DNA of 64,000 nt from Bacteroidia bacterium (GCA_030426955.1 JAUHXS010000005.1:1-64000), one strand, 5' to 3'; counted from the first letter of the stretch, positions 17,140 to 26,783 are shown. A program made the numbers and translations. The notes: generated from the sequence alone by a model not told the origin.

Positions 17140-19287
17140 CTACTTTTTAAAAATCTTATTTACTGCTTCAAAATCATTTCCCTTCATACTTAAATAGTAT
17201 ATTCCGGAAGAAAGACTTGAAGTTGACACTTCTATATAGCTAGAATTTTGAATATTATCGTACCATACCGTTTGTCCTAATTTATTTTGTATTGACAACT
17301 CAATGCCTTGTAAGCTTGGGATTTCAATTTTAAGTTTATCTGTAAAAGGATTAGGATAAACAGACAATTCGATATTGGGTTCAAATATAGAGGTTGCCAT
17401 ATTCAGCTCAACACATTTTTCTGAAGAACACCCAAAGTAGTCTACAATGAGGCATACTTCATTATTACCATTAATGGTTATATCTAAATCGAAAAAAGAG
17501 AAATCATGAATGGAATCGCCATTATTTGTCCAGTAATAATTAGCTACTTCTGTATTTTCCTGCAATCGATATAATGTACCGTCAATTAGTGTATCTACAA
17601 TGATATCCGATGCAATAGAGTTATAAACTGTTATGATTTTCTGAGTTGTTGTTGTATCATCAAAATAGTCTATAGTAGTAAGCTTTACAACATATTCTCC
17701 AGGAGTAGGATAAGTATATTGTGGATTGGGATCATTACTTACATCTAATAACGTAGTTGTGTCTCCAAAATCCCAAGACCAACTTTTTGTTCCAGAGCTT
17801 GATATATCCTCAAAGGTTATCTCTAAGGAGGAACAGTCAACAGTATAGTCAAAATTATTTTTTGTTACTGGACAGTATTTTGCTGTTTGGGGATTAGAAA
17901 AGTATTCTACTGTTGTTGGAGCTGAAATTACGGTAGGCGTATAATATTCTATACTATCTTCGTTAACTATCGCTGGTATAAAGTCATTATCAACAGTCAG
18001 TTCTTGAACAAAATCTTGCTGGGTCTTATAACATTCTGAGGCACTTTCGTCCTCAAAAGAATTTCCATTTGAATCTATTTGTACAATATAGGCTTGGTTC
18101 ACAGTGAATGAGCCAACTGGTGTTTTTCCGTCTGTTTCTCCTACAAACATAACTTGTCCGGAAGGTTTTTCTATAATTTGAGTAAAAGCATCATTATAAA
18201 AGGCTTCGTAAAGGTGAGAACACTTTATTGTATTATTTGAATAACTTGCCTCATCCTCTTGAATACAGATAGCCAATGCGTCTGTTCCAATATTCATATA
18301 ATCATCATCATTTGAGCTTCCTGCCAAGATGATTTCACCATTAGACTTAAGGTGAATATCATTAATAATCTCATTAGCATTATTTTCATACACCTGAAAG
18401 TAATTCAGGGCTCCTTGATTTGAAAATGATGCCATAAAAGCATTTTTATGTCCATGATTCCCTTGAACTTCTATGTTTCCAGCTATATAAATGTCTCCTT
18501 CTTGTTTTAAAGCTATGCTGTTACAGGTTATAGCATTAATATTGGTATCTTCTATTACTCGTATCCATTCAGCAATTCCAGTTGAGTCAAACTTTCCAAT
18601 TCGTAGTTTTTTTGCATTTTTAATCTCGCTTACAAAGTAAACATTGTCTTCTTCATCCAATTCCAAGTCATAGATTGCATCACTATTATATCCATTTCCA
18701 TTACCTAATAATCTAGCCCACTTCACTGTAGTACCATCCTGAGAAAGCTTGAATAGAATTGAACTTTTAGAGTTGTCGCTATTAGTTAAAAAGCCACCAA
18801 CGAGCAAATTTCCTTTACTATCTACTTTAATTGCAAAAGCTCGGTCTTGCTTATTAGAGCCAATATAAGTTGTCCAGAGTAATCCAGGAGAATATGATCC
18901 AGAAGTATCATATTTGAATACGGCAATATCGTTTCCTCCAATTGTATTTGGGCCACTATTGAATCCCGTACCGTATAACAACTCATCTTTACCGATGCAG
19001 ATAGACATTCCTTCTGCAAATGGGCTTGAATGTGCTTGAAACCAATTAACCCAGAGATCATTCATATTTGTTTTAAAGGCGCTAACTATCATTTGTCGTT
19101 GCATCCCCGAGCTTCCTCGTTTTATACCAGTAGAATAAAACTTATTGTTTTGTTGATGATAAGCAAGACCTTTAATAGGATAGTATGTGCCTGCTATAAA
19201 ATAAAACCTTTGAAAAGGAGGTTCCTGAGCATATGTATAAATACAACTGTAAATTGTAACATGAAGGATTAAAAGGATTCTTTTCAT
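17140..19287 (-). CDS. T9SS type A cargo with SBBP-like propeller and PKD domain
   Basis: 715 aa. The signal peptide spans 1-20 (YTYAQ). Residues ~25-430 contain repeats of the SBBP type, with blocks such as VDSKGNLLVGGF, LDEEDNVYFVSE and LKSNGEIILAGS. A PKD domain lies at ~490-565 (SWSWDFGDTT, YPTPGEYVVKL). The C-terminal ~75 residues are a type A sorting domain (VYPNPFTDKLKIEIPS, SIQNKLGQTVW, SSGIYYLSM). The family reports no known enzyme activity; adhesive or structural roles are usual guesses. It is the first gene of a two-gene unit with the type B cargo downstream. Confidence 0.85.
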   Translation of the reverse strand: MKRILLILHVTIYSCIYTYAQEPPFQRFYFIAGTYYPIKGLAYHQQNNKFYSTGIKRGSSGMQRQMIVSAFKTNMNDLWVNWFQAHSSPFAEGMSICIGKDELLYGTGFNSGPNTIGGNDIAVFKYDTSGSYSPGLLWTTYIGSNKQDRAFAIKVDSKGNLLVGGFLTNSDNSKSSILFKLSQDGTTVKWARLLGNGNGYNSDAIYDLELDEEDNVYFVSEIKNAKKLRIGKFDSTGIAEWIRVIEDTNINAITCNSIALKQEGDIYIAGNIEVQGNHGHKNAFMASFSNQGALNYFQVYENNANEIINDIHLKSNGEIILAGSSNDDDYMNIGTDALAICIQEDEASYSNNTIKCSHLYEAFYNDAFTQIIEKPSGQVMFVGETDGKTPVGSFTVNQAYIVQIDSNGNSFEDESASECYKTQQDFVQELTVDNDFIPAIVNEDSIEYYTPTVISAPTTVEYFSNPQTAKYCPVTKNNFDYTVDCSSLEITFEDISSSGTKSWSWDFGDTTTLLDVSNDPNPQYTYPTPGEYVVKLTTIDYFDDTTTTQKIITVYNSIASDIIVDTLIDGTLYRLQENTEVANYYWTNNGDSIHDFSFFDLDITINGNNEVCLIVDYFGCSSEKCVELNMATSIFEPNIELSVYPNPFTDKLKIEIPSLQGIELSIQNKLGQTVWYDNIQNSSYIEVSTSSLSSGIYYLSMKGNDFEAVNKIFKK

Positions 19288-19470
19288 GTCAATTAAATTA
19301 TCTAATACCTACAATCTAAACAATACATAAAATGAAAAAAATTTAAATTCTAACCTATATATTATGATCGAAATTTTCAAAAGCAATAGTATTATTTGGA
19401 AAGCTTCCAGATTGTTTTCTATAAAGCATTGGTTGAAATAGAGTAACTTTAATCAACTATCGACAAACTT

Positions 19471-19839
19471 TTGAAATATATTAAAGCGAATGTATTTGTA
19501 ATTGGTATTTTTCTCTTCTTACTGATAGCTTGTTCTAAAGAAAAGGCTGACCCTACTCAAGACCGCATACTTTGTGACACAATAGCAGTAAGCTTTTCAA
19601 ATGATCTTGTTCCCATTTTTGAACGCTCTTGCTCCAATCCACCATATGCTAGTTGCCACACTTGGGTAACCGACTATGATGCAATAAAGTCTAAAGTTAA
19701 AAATGGGAGTTTTGATAGTCGTGTTTTAGAGATCAAAGATATGCCTCCTACTCCCAATAGCTACGGCATTGATACCTTATCAAGTGAAGAGCTTCTTAAA
19801 ATCAGGTGTTGGATATTTTACGGTAGCATCGACAACTAA
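19471..19839 (+). CDS. Small cytochrome c-like lipoprotein
   Basis: 122 aa, TTG start (no ATG in a suitable place). A lipoprotein signal ends in FLLIAC, so Cys21 would be lipidated. The mature part resembles small c-type cytochrome lipoproteins of Bacteroidota: FSNDLVPIFERSC, then SCHTW, VKNGSF, MPPTP and LLKIRCWIFYGS. The haem-type motif is stretched to C-x7-CH instead of CxxCH, so haem attachment is uncertain. It stands alone, convergent with the flippase gene. Confidence 0.65.
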   Translation: MKYIKANVFVIGIFLFLLIACSKEKADPTQDRILCDTIAVSFSNDLVPIFERSCSNPPYASCHTWVTDYDAIKSKVKNGSFDSRVLEIKDMPPTPNSYGIDTLSSEELLKIRCWIFYGSIDN

Positions 19840-19844
19840 GGATA

Positions 19845-21353
19845 TTACTGAGAAACTTTTAACATCCTTCTTGTAGAGGCCTTATTGGCAAGATACACGA
19901 CTAATAAATATGTTAAAAACAGCGTAGTATTTAAAATAAACTTATTATAACCACCTATTTCAAAATATATACGGATAAATATGGATGATGCATATATTGC
20001 AATTGCCAAAGCAATATACAACACAATACTTCCTACCCTATAGGGAACCTTGTAATAGTTTCGCCCAATTAAATAAGATACTAGTAGCATTGTTCCATAA
20101 CATATTAGTGTGGCCCACGCCGATCCAAGATACCCAATTCTTGGAATTAGAAGATAATTAAGCTCTAATGTAATGATGGATCCTAAAACTGCGATGTAAG
20201 CCCCATAATGAGTTTTATCTGTAAGCTTGTACCAAACAGAAAGATTGTAATACAGCCCTAAAAACAAGTTAGCTAATAATAAAATAGGAACAACATGTAA
20301 TCCATTCCAATAGTTTTGGTCGATGAAATGCTTAAATACATCTAGATAAAGAGTGACTAAAAGGAATATAATGCAACCTACAATTACGAAATAATCCATT
20401 ACTTCTGCATAGATTTCTTTTGCATCTTTTTCTCTTGCATAGTCAAAGAAAAACGGTTCTCCAGCAAATCGAAATGCTTGAATAAATAATGTCATAAGAA
20501 TAGAGAGCTTATAGCAAGCGCCATAAATACCGACATAGTACATATTTTGTTCCAGTGTGTATGGTAAAAGATATTTTAATAAAATCTTGTCAAAAGTTTC
20601 ATTTATAATTCCAGCTACACCAACCACCATAAGGGGCCAAGCGTATTTCAGCATTCCTTTCCAGATATTAAAATCAAATGTTTTACTACTTTTCTTTGAA
20701 GGAATAAAAGGCACTAAAAGCACAAACGTGATTGCACTTGCTGCTAAGTTTGCGGCAAAAATATATCCAATACCTATTTCAGGTTTATAGATCATATTAA
20801 TGTATTGGTGCAGAAATTCTAGCTTGCCTGTATATAAAAGGTATGGGCAAACTTTGAGCAAAAATAGAACTAGCCCTATGTTGACGAGAATGCCAAATAT
20901 TTTAATCCCAGCAAAAATTAATGCTTTACCTTTTGACCTTAGCTTTGCAAAAATGATGCTAGAAATCACATCAAAAGTAATGACAAAGCCAAAACAAATT
21001 ACGTAACTCTTAGCACCATTATACCCTAGCAAGGTTGCAATGGATTGAGCGTTTAAATATATTATTCCCAGGAAAGCTGTCGAAGTAATTAATAAAGAAG
21101 TGAATGCAGTTTTAAATACTGTTTCAGAATTTTGAGTATTGCTTGAAAAACGAAAGTAGGCCGTTTCAAAACCATACGTAAGTAAAACCATCAAAAAGGC
21201 TACGTAAGAATAAAACTCAGTAACTACACCAAATTGCTCAGGAAGAAAAAGCCTCGTATATAACGGAACCAGTAAATAGTTGAGTAACCTTCCAATGATG
21301 CTACTTAGCCCGTAAACGATAGTCTGGTTTGCCAGTTTTTTTATGGTGCTCAT
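19845..21353 (-). CDS. Polysaccharide flippase (Wzx/MATE-like), first copy
   Basis: 502 aa with about 14 membrane helices. The N-terminus (LANQTIVYGLSSIIGRLLNY, then LVPLYTRLFLPEQFGVVTEF) is the polysaccharide biosynthesis/flippase family signature. It would flip lipid-linked sugar repeats across the inner membrane. The ATG lies 2 nt after the HepT stop, so it is translationally coupled to the toxin-antitoxin pair upstream. It is the last gene of the cluster 26702-19845. A second, distinct flippase heads the cluster. Confidence 0.88.
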   Translation of the reverse strand: MSTIKKLANQTIVYGLSSIIGRLLNYLLVPLYTRLFLPEQFGVVTEFYSYVAFLMVLLTYGFETAYFRFSSNTQNSETVFKTAFTSLLITSTAFLGIIYLNAQSIATLLGYNGAKSYVICFGFVITFDVISSIIFAKLRSKGKALIFAGIKIFGILVNIGLVLFLLKVCPYLLYTGKLEFLHQYINMIYKPEIGIGYIFAANLAASAITFVLLVPFIPSKKSSKTFDFNIWKGMLKYAWPLMVVGVAGIINETFDKILLKYLLPYTLEQNMYYVGIYGACYKLSILMTLFIQAFRFAGEPFFFDYAREKDAKEIYAEVMDYFVIVGCIIFLLVTLYLDVFKHFIDQNYWNGLHVVPILLLANLFLGLYYNLSVWYKLTDKTHYGAYIAVLGSIITLELNYLLIPRIGYLGSAWATLICYGTMLLVSYLIGRNYYKVPYRVGSIVLYIALAIAIYASSIFIRIYFEIGGYNKFILNTTLFLTYLLVVYLANKASTRRMLKVSQ

Positions 21354-21355
21354 AG

Positions 21356-21682
21356 CTATATTATGAGTTTCAATTTGTTTTCAAGCTCTGGTAAATCTTT
21401 ATTTACTGTTTCCCAAACTACATCAATGTCAACTCCCATATAATCATGAATTAACTTATCCCTTAAACCAGCCATTGATCTCCATGGAATGTTATCATTA
21501 TTATCCCTAAATCTGGCTGATATGTTTTTTGTAGCTTCACCTATAATTTCGAGATTTCTAATTATTGCATCTTGAGCCATTTCGTTTTTTGCAAAATCGT
21601 CCTTTGTTAAGGATGTGCTAAATTTTCTTATTTTCTGTATACAATTAAGAATATGTTCAATATACGCTAGATCATCCTTCAT
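21356..21682 (-). CDS. hepT: HepT-like ribonuclease toxin (DUF86)
   Basis: 108 aa, all helical. The HEPN catalytic motif RX4HXY is present as Arg74, His79 and Tyr81 (LRDKLIHDYMG). In characterised systems HepT is an RNase whose motif tyrosine is AMPylated by MntA. The gene overlaps the 3' end of the mntA-like gene by 11 nt and ends 2 nt before the flippase ATG. The antitoxin precedes the toxin here. Confidence 0.87.
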   Translation of the reverse strand: MKDDLAYIEHILNCIQKIRKFSTSLTKDDFAKNEMAQDAIIRNLEIIGEATKNISARFRDNNDNIPWRSMAGLRDKLIHDYMGVDIDVVWETVNKDLPELENKLKLII

Positions 21683-21968
21683 TTTGGTATAATATCTTAA
21701 TATCCTTATAAATTTGATCCTTTATTTTGCTATTTGTAATAGCATTCTCTGTTATAAGGTCAACTTTTACACCAAGTTGATCAGAAAGCTGGTTTTCTAT
21801 GCCTATTAATTGAAGCAATGATACAACTTTTTTAAATCTAACTAGGATATCTAGATCGCTACTTGACTTATTATCGCCCCTTGCATAAGACCCGAAAAGG
21901 GCTATTAAATCTGCATTATGTTTCCTAAGCTGACTGGTGATTATTCGTTTATCTTCGGGGTTTAACAT
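21672..21968 (-). CDS. mntA: MntA-like nucleotidyltransferase antitoxin
   Basis: 98 aa, a minimal nucleotidyltransferase. The motif GSx10DxD is intact: Gly26-Ser27 (LFGSYARGDN), then Asp38 and Asp40 (SDLDILV). In the described MntA/HepT systems this enzyme transfers AMP to the toxin and neutralises it. It lies 30 nt from the tatC stop upstream, inside an operon otherwise devoted to envelope functions. Confidence 0.87.
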   Translation of the reverse strand: MLNPEDKRIITSQLRKHNADLIALFGSYARGDNKSSSDLDILVRFKKVVSLLQLIGIENQLSDQLGVKVDLITENAITNSKIKDQIYKDIKILYQNEG

Positions 21969-21998
21969 TTAGTAAATTTAAAAGTATAAACTTCATTT

Positions 21999-22793
21999 TC
22001 AAACAGGAACATAAACTCTTTTTGCAATTATAATACCAATCTCGTACAAAAAATACAATGGAATGGCAATGATGAATTGACTTGTGACATCTGGAGGCGT
22101 AATCATAGCCGATAATACTAAAATGATTACAAATGCATGCTTTCTGTAGGTTTTCATAAAACCTGACGTAATTAGCCCCAGCTTTGCTAGAAAATAAGTT
22201 ATCATTGGTAACTCGAAAATTAGCCCTGAGGCTAATACCAGCATGATAACAGTTGATATATAAGAGCTTAGATTGATGTTGTTTTGTACTTCTTCAGCTA
22301 CTGTGTATGATCCAAGAAAGCTAACGGAAAAAGGGGTCAAAACGAAATATCCAAAGCTTATGCCCATATAAAATAACAATGAGCTAAAAAATAAAACACC
22401 TCTTGAGTTTCTCTTTTCATTATCGTGAAGAGCTGGTTGAACAAACCTCCAAAGCTCCCACAAAATGTAGGGGAACGCTACTATCAAGCCAAACATAATG
22501 GAGACTTTTATGTGAATCAAAAATTGCCCTGCCATATCAATATTAGTAACGGAGAAACTGATTTCTTTTAGGCATAGTACTTCTCCAAACTTTACTTTTT
22601 CAGCAAATTTGCAAAGTAGTTCATAGGTAAGAAAATCAGCATTTTTGGGAGCCAAAACGATTTTAGAAAAAACAAAATTCTTGGCGACGAATGCTCCAAT
22701 GGAAATCAATAAAATGGCTGATACCGATCGTATAATGTGCCATCTCAATTCTTCAAGATGATCTAAAAAAGTCATTTGATCATTCTGAGGCAT
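21999..22793 (-). CDS. tatC: Twin-arginine translocase subunit TatC
   Basis: 264 aa with six membrane helices. TatC signatures are clear: FLDHLEELRWHIIRS at the N-terminus, FPYILWELWRFVQPAL after helix 2, and ITPPDVTSQFI near the end. TatC binds twin-arginine signal peptides of folded proteins at the inner membrane. No tatA is adjacent. The start overlaps the O-antigen ligase gene by 14 nt. Confidence 0.95.
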   Translation of the reverse strand: MPQNDQMTFLDHLEELRWHIIRSVSAILLISIGAFVAKNFVFSKIVLAPKNADFLTYELLCKFAEKVKFGEVLCLKEISFSVTNIDMAGQFLIHIKVSIMFGLIVAFPYILWELWRFVQPALHDNEKRNSRGVLFFSSLLFYMGISFGYFVLTPFSVSFLGSYTVAEEVQNNINLSSYISTVIMLVLASGLIFELPMITYFLAKLGLITSGFMKTYRKHAFVIILVLSAMITPPDVTSQFIIAIPLYFLYEIGIIIAKRVYVPV

Positions 22794-24258
22794 ATGAATG
22801 CTTTGCTTTTAAACCTATCTGCCGATCAGGCAGATCCCACAATACTAAGATAGCTATGTTTAGAAAAAAGAAAATTCCAACTTTATCTGTCTCTATAAGG
22901 TCACTAAAAAAGTTCATAATAACAATAGAAACCAATGACAATAAAACAGCGATAATAAGATTTTTGTCTTCTACTTTGACAAGTTTTAAATATATTTTTT
23001 GCCCAATGTAAAATATCATAAACGTTAATACAAAAAATATACTTAATCCTATATAGCCTTGTTCTATTAATGTCATCAAAAAATAATTATGGACTCCAGA
23101 CTTCTCTTCATTACCACTTACATATGTAGTAAAATCACTTACCGCGTATTTTTTATAATTAAAATAAAAGTTTCCTGGGCCAAAACCCAAAAATGGTCTT
23201 GCTTTGCTCATCTGCATAGCGGCTGCCCAACGATAAAACCGTTCTGCAGTGGAAATATCTTCAAAGCTTACGGTAGACTCTAGGTGATCACTTATGTTTT
23301 CGTGATAAATCGTTTTGGAGTATTCTGGAGCAAAAGAGAGATACTTATTATCTTTTATTAAAAAGCTTATAAATAATCCAACACATAATATCCCTAGTAT
23401 CATCGCTGGAATAAAAATTCTTTTTTTAATAAGAAAGAATGCAACCATCATTACAACAACACATATCCATGCAGCTCTTGTATAGGAAAGATATATCGCA
23501 ACTAAGAATAACAAGTTGCCAAAATCAATAAAAATTCTAATTATAGAGTTTCTAGAATACCATGTTCTAGCCAAAAATATAAATGGGTAAAAAAGCACAA
23601 GAAAAGCGGCATAATTGACGTGGTTTCTAAAATATGGCGTAACACAATTGTTGACACTCAAAAATGAAAACTCAAACTGCCAATGCCTTATCAATGTTTG
23701 AACAACAGTAAATATTGCAGGAAAAAATAACAGCCAAAAGATGGTTTTGATATTCTTTAAGTCCTTAATCATTATACTCGCCAAGAGAATAAAGACACCT
23801 ACATACCATAACTTGGCAATCCAATACTTTAATGCAACTAAAAATTCTGTCGCATATATAGCTGTAATTCCTATCCAAAGGGTATGCAATGTAAGCACTT
23901 TGATAATTGGATGCCTTAAAAAGGACCTTGAAATACTACTGGGACGCAATGCCAGAATGCTTCCTAAAATTAAGAACAATGTAATAATAATGAACTCCGT
24001 TGGTAGATCAGTTGCTAAAGCATCTCCTATCTCTACTTCCATCGAAAGTGGAATAAAAAAGAAAAGCAAATACCATATCTTTTTATAATCATAAATAGCT
24101 GTTGCCATAAAGAGCGTTATAAATGGTATAGCAAGCAACGCGTGTAATTCTAGCACAAAGCTCAGGATTGAAAGAATAATAGTCAATGCACCAAACCCCC
24201 AAAAGATGCCATTATCTTTTATGTTAAAAAGACTTGCTGTTTTTAACGCCTCTGTCAC
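22780..24258 (-). CDS. O-antigen ligase/polymerase (Wzy_C family) membrane protein
   Basis: 492 aa, GTG start, about 11-12 membrane helices. A large periplasmic loop carries the family motif region RPFLGFGPGNFYFNYKKY and HNYFLMTLIEQGYIGL (Wzy_C). It would either ligate glycan to lipid A core or polymerise repeats; sequence alone does not separate these. Its neighbours are a Wzz-like protein (2 nt upstream) and two flippases. The last codons contain a REP-like palindrome (22817-22835), so the C-terminus (DLPDRQIG) seems to have been supplied by a repeat. Confidence 0.82.
   Translation of the reverse strand: MTEALKTASLFNIKDNGIFWGFGALTIILSILSFVLELHALLAIPFITLFMATAIYDYKKIWYLLFFFIPLSMEVEIGDALATDLPTEFIIITLFLILGSILALRPSSISRSFLRHPIIKVLTLHTLWIGITAIYATEFLVALKYWIAKLWYVGVFILLASIMIKDLKNIKTIFWLLFFPAIFTVVQTLIRHWQFEFSFLSVNNCVTPYFRNHVNYAAFLVLFYPFIFLARTWYSRNSIIRIFIDFGNLLFLVAIYLSYTRAAWICVVVMMVAFFLIKKRIFIPAMILGILCVGLFISFLIKDNKYLSFAPEYSKTIYHENISDHLESTVSFEDISTAERFYRWAAAMQMSKARPFLGFGPGNFYFNYKKYAVSDFTTYVSGNEEKSGVHNYFLMTLIEQGYIGLSIFFVLTFMIFYIGQKIYLKLVKVEDKNLIIAVLLSLVSIVIMNFFSDLIETDKVGIFFFLNIAILVLWDLPDRQIGLKAKHSYASE
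22817..22835. repeat. REP-like palindrome inside the ligase reading frame
   Basis: ATCTGCC-GATCA-GGCAGAT: seven-base arms with a five-base loop. The same TCTGCC/GGCAGA arms occur in the element at 14744-14787. Here it is translated as part of DLPDRQIG near the C-terminus of the O-antigen ligase. Confidence 0.6.
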
Positions 24259-24260
24259 TA

Positions 24261-25217
24261 TTATGAAAGCTTAATAGACTTAGCACTTTCTATGACTACT
24301 GCAGTGAGCAAACTAACAAAAAAGGTAATCAATACAGTACTTACTACTATTAACCACCTGATGGGTTTTACTTTCTTTTCTGCAGGATAAGCTCTCTCCA
24401 AAATATAAACAGAAGAGAAATTCTCTCCCGCGGAAGTCTTATACTGGTCGTATAGGTTATTAACAATACTTAAGGCTTCCAAAGAAGCAGTTTTTTGACT
24501 TTCTAATTGTACAATCTTTTGCAATTCTTTTACCTCATTAGAAGAAAGGCTTGAATTGGACAGTCTCTTGTTTGCGGCATCCAAACTATAAATCTTATTC
24601 TTACTTTTTAATAACAACAAGGTTGAGTCAGTTTTGTTAATGGCAAGCTCATGAGCCCCCTTTTTATCTTCAAAAATCTTCACAATATCTTCCTTATTAC
24701 TCCTGACCATGGAGTTGTTTATTTCGTCAATCTTATCCAGTATGGTATTTGCCATTTCTGCCGCAAGGTTCTTATCTTGATCTAATACATGTATTTCGAT
24801 AGCACCAAACTCATTTCGAAATATTTGAAAATTATCTGAGAACTCCTTATTTACAGCATACTGCGGATATTTTGTGCTTTCAGGATCAATATTATAGTGC
24901 TGCATTAAATTAAATTCCTGAATAATAAATGCTGCTAATTGAGATGATTTACCAATTTGTAATAATCTGTCCGCATCCTTTTCTTTGCCAAAAAAGCTGA
25001 TGGGTAAATCTCCAGCCTCTGTCCTGAATAAGTTTTGTCTATCTGTCAATGCCGGGTTTGAAGGAAAGAAAATGGCATTGGACTCGTAATAGTTTGGAAG
25101 CAAAAGCGATACAATAACGCTCGAAATTGAGGCCAATAGCACTAAAGCAATAATAGGCTTGCGCCATTTAACTCCTATCTTTAGCACATCTATCAAATCA
25201 AAGTTTTTTTCCTTCAT
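24261..25217 (-). CDS. Wzz-like chain-length/polysaccharide co-polymerase protein
   Basis: 318 aa. There is one membrane helix near the N-terminus (KPIIALVLLASISSVIVSLL) and one at the C-terminus (RWLIVVSTVLITFFVSLLTA). The periplasmic region between is largely helical and coiled-coil (~150-250), the layout of the Wzz/GNVR family. It lacks the cytoplasmic tyrosine-kinase domain of the Wzc type. It likely sets glycan chain length with the ligase/polymerase encoded 2 nt downstream. Confidence 0.8.
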   Translation of the reverse strand: MKEKNFDLIDVLKIGVKWRKPIIALVLLASISSVIVSLLLPNYYESNAIFFPSNPALTDRQNLFRTEAGDLPISFFGKEKDADRLLQIGKSSQLAAFIIQEFNLMQHYNIDPESTKYPQYAVNKEFSDNFQIFRNEFGAIEIHVLDQDKNLAAEMANTILDKIDEINNSMVRSNKEDIVKIFEDKKGAHELAINKTDSTLLLLKSKNKIYSLDAANKRLSNSSLSSNEVKELQKIVQLESQKTASLEALSIVNNLYDQYKTSAGENFSSVYILERAYPAEKKVKPIRWLIVVSTVLITFFVSLLTAVVIESAKSIKLS

Positions 25218-25253
25218 TATTGCTTAGTTGTTGTGAAGCGAAATTACTCTTTT

Positions 25254-26702
25254 TTAATCATTTCTTACCCTAATCACACTTAGAAGACCACTAACGTTAA
25301 GTAGTTGGAGTAAAAACGCTAAAAGCACACCTGAAATTACACTAAAAGCAAACTTCATCATCCAAGCTATAGGCAAATGGCTTGACAAGTAGCAGCTAGT
25401 TATTAGTGAAATTATAAATGCGACATACTTTGTTATTTGTTTCAACGTCACTTTGAAAGAAAAAGTGAATTTTACAACTACGATGTGAAAAACTGTTATT
25501 AAGCATTGAGTGCTAATTGTAGCAATAGCTGCTCCGTAAGCTTTGTATTCCGGAATTAGCAAATAGTTTAGGCAGATATTAACAAAAACACCCATTATTG
25601 CCATTGTATTTAGCTGTTTAAGATTTCCATTTGCTGTTAATAAAGTTCCTAAAATATAAGTGACAGATGTTAGTGATAACGATAGAATGAGTACTCCAAA
25701 TATGTCAGCAATATAGCTGCTAGATTCTATGTAAAGCAAGTCCATTATCTCTTGTCTAAAAACATATGATGTAATTGCTGTTACAGAAGCCATTACAACA
25801 ATACTGCTAAGGCTTAATCTTATTAGCGAATTAACTGGTTTTTGTTCCTTTATTAGCTTTGATAATATTGGTAATAGTAGTGTGCTAAATAAATAGCCAA
25901 GCATATTACAAGCGTCTAAAAGTCGAAAACCTTGAGCATAAAACCCTGCTTCTTGCTGACCTTCCTTGCCTGCTAATCGCTCAATCATGACACCATCTAT
26001 ACGATAATATAAAGCCATAAATAGAAACAAAGTAGCATAGGGATAACTTTGCATAACGATTACCCTAATTGTTTTAAAACTGATATTTAGCTCAATCTTT
26101 TTTGAGTAATGAAAAATCAATATAGAAGATATAACTAGCGTAATCAGATACGCAATAGTCTGACCATATACTAACCATTCTATTTGAAATGCTTGAGTGA
26201 CAATATTTGACCACAAAAGAAGGCCCACCCCAATTATCATGATAGATTTATCTAGCACGGATAAAATACTATCAGCTCTTAAATGCAACATCCCAGAAAT
26301 ATTAGACCTCATGAAAAGTGTCATAGAGCCAAGTACTTGATTTGTACAAAGTAAGATAAGCATTGGCCAATGCTTATCACCGAAACCAAGCGTATAGGCC
26401 ACCCCAAAAGTTATAATAATATATAACATAGAAAACACAAGCTTCAATACTAGTATGTTAGTAAAGTTGGTCTGAATGATGTTGGATTCACGAGCTACAG
26501 ATCGATTATTAAAACCTGTAATGCCCATATCGAGTATCACCTGGAAGAGAAAAGATAGATTGAATAAAGCGAAATACAACCCATATTCCTCGGCCCCTAC
26601 CTCATTTTGAACGCCTCTATCAATGCCTAAAATCCAAAGTGGTTTGATAATCAGGTTAAGGGTGAGTAAAAAAAATAGATTAGAAAGAAATTTCTTTTGC
26701 AT
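25254..26702 (-). CDS. Polysaccharide flippase (Wzx-like), second copy
   Basis: 482 aa from ATG 26702 (MQKKFLSNLFFLLTLNLIIK), about 14 membrane helices. Family features include GAEEYGLYFALFNLSFLFQ and the NLKQLNTMAIMGVFVNICLN region. An upstream TTG (26720) is in frame but lies within the promoter box at 26718-26725, so the ATG is preferred. It heads the polysaccharide cluster and is divergent from the T9SS gene at 26810. It is only distantly similar to the flippase at 19845. Confidence 0.85.
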   Translation of the reverse strand: MQKKFLSNLFFLLTLNLIIKPLWILGIDRGVQNEVGAEEYGLYFALFNLSFLFQVILDMGITGFNNRSVARESNIIQTNFTNILVLKLVFSMLYIIITFGVAYTLGFGDKHWPMLILLCTNQVLGSMTLFMRSNISGMLHLRADSILSVLDKSIMIIGVGLLLWSNIVTQAFQIEWLVYGQTIAYLITLVISSILIFHYSKKIELNISFKTIRVIVMQSYPYATLFLFMALYYRIDGVMIERLAGKEGQQEAGFYAQGFRLLDACNMLGYLFSTLLLPILSKLIKEQKPVNSLIRLSLSSIVVMASVTAITSYVFRQEIMDLLYIESSSYIADIFGVLILSLSLTSVTYILGTLLTANGNLKQLNTMAIMGVFVNICLNYLLIPEYKAYGAAIATISTQCLITVFHIVVVKFTFSFKVTLKQITKYVAFIISLITSCYLSSHLPIAWMMKFAFSVISGVLLAFLLQLLNVSGLLSVIRVRND

Positions 26703-26717
26703 TGCAATCAATACGAA

Positions 26718-26725
26718 CAAAAATA
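26718..26725 (-). promoter_or_regulatory. -7 box of the polysaccharide cluster
   Basis: TATTTTTG on the minus strand matches TAnnTTTG. It ends 15 nt before the ATG at 26702. No well-placed -33 TTG is seen. Confidence 0.45.
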
Positions 26726-26783
26726 CATTTTATTATAGTTTTAACGATGATGCAAGTAGAGTTATATTTATCATATTAATGCT

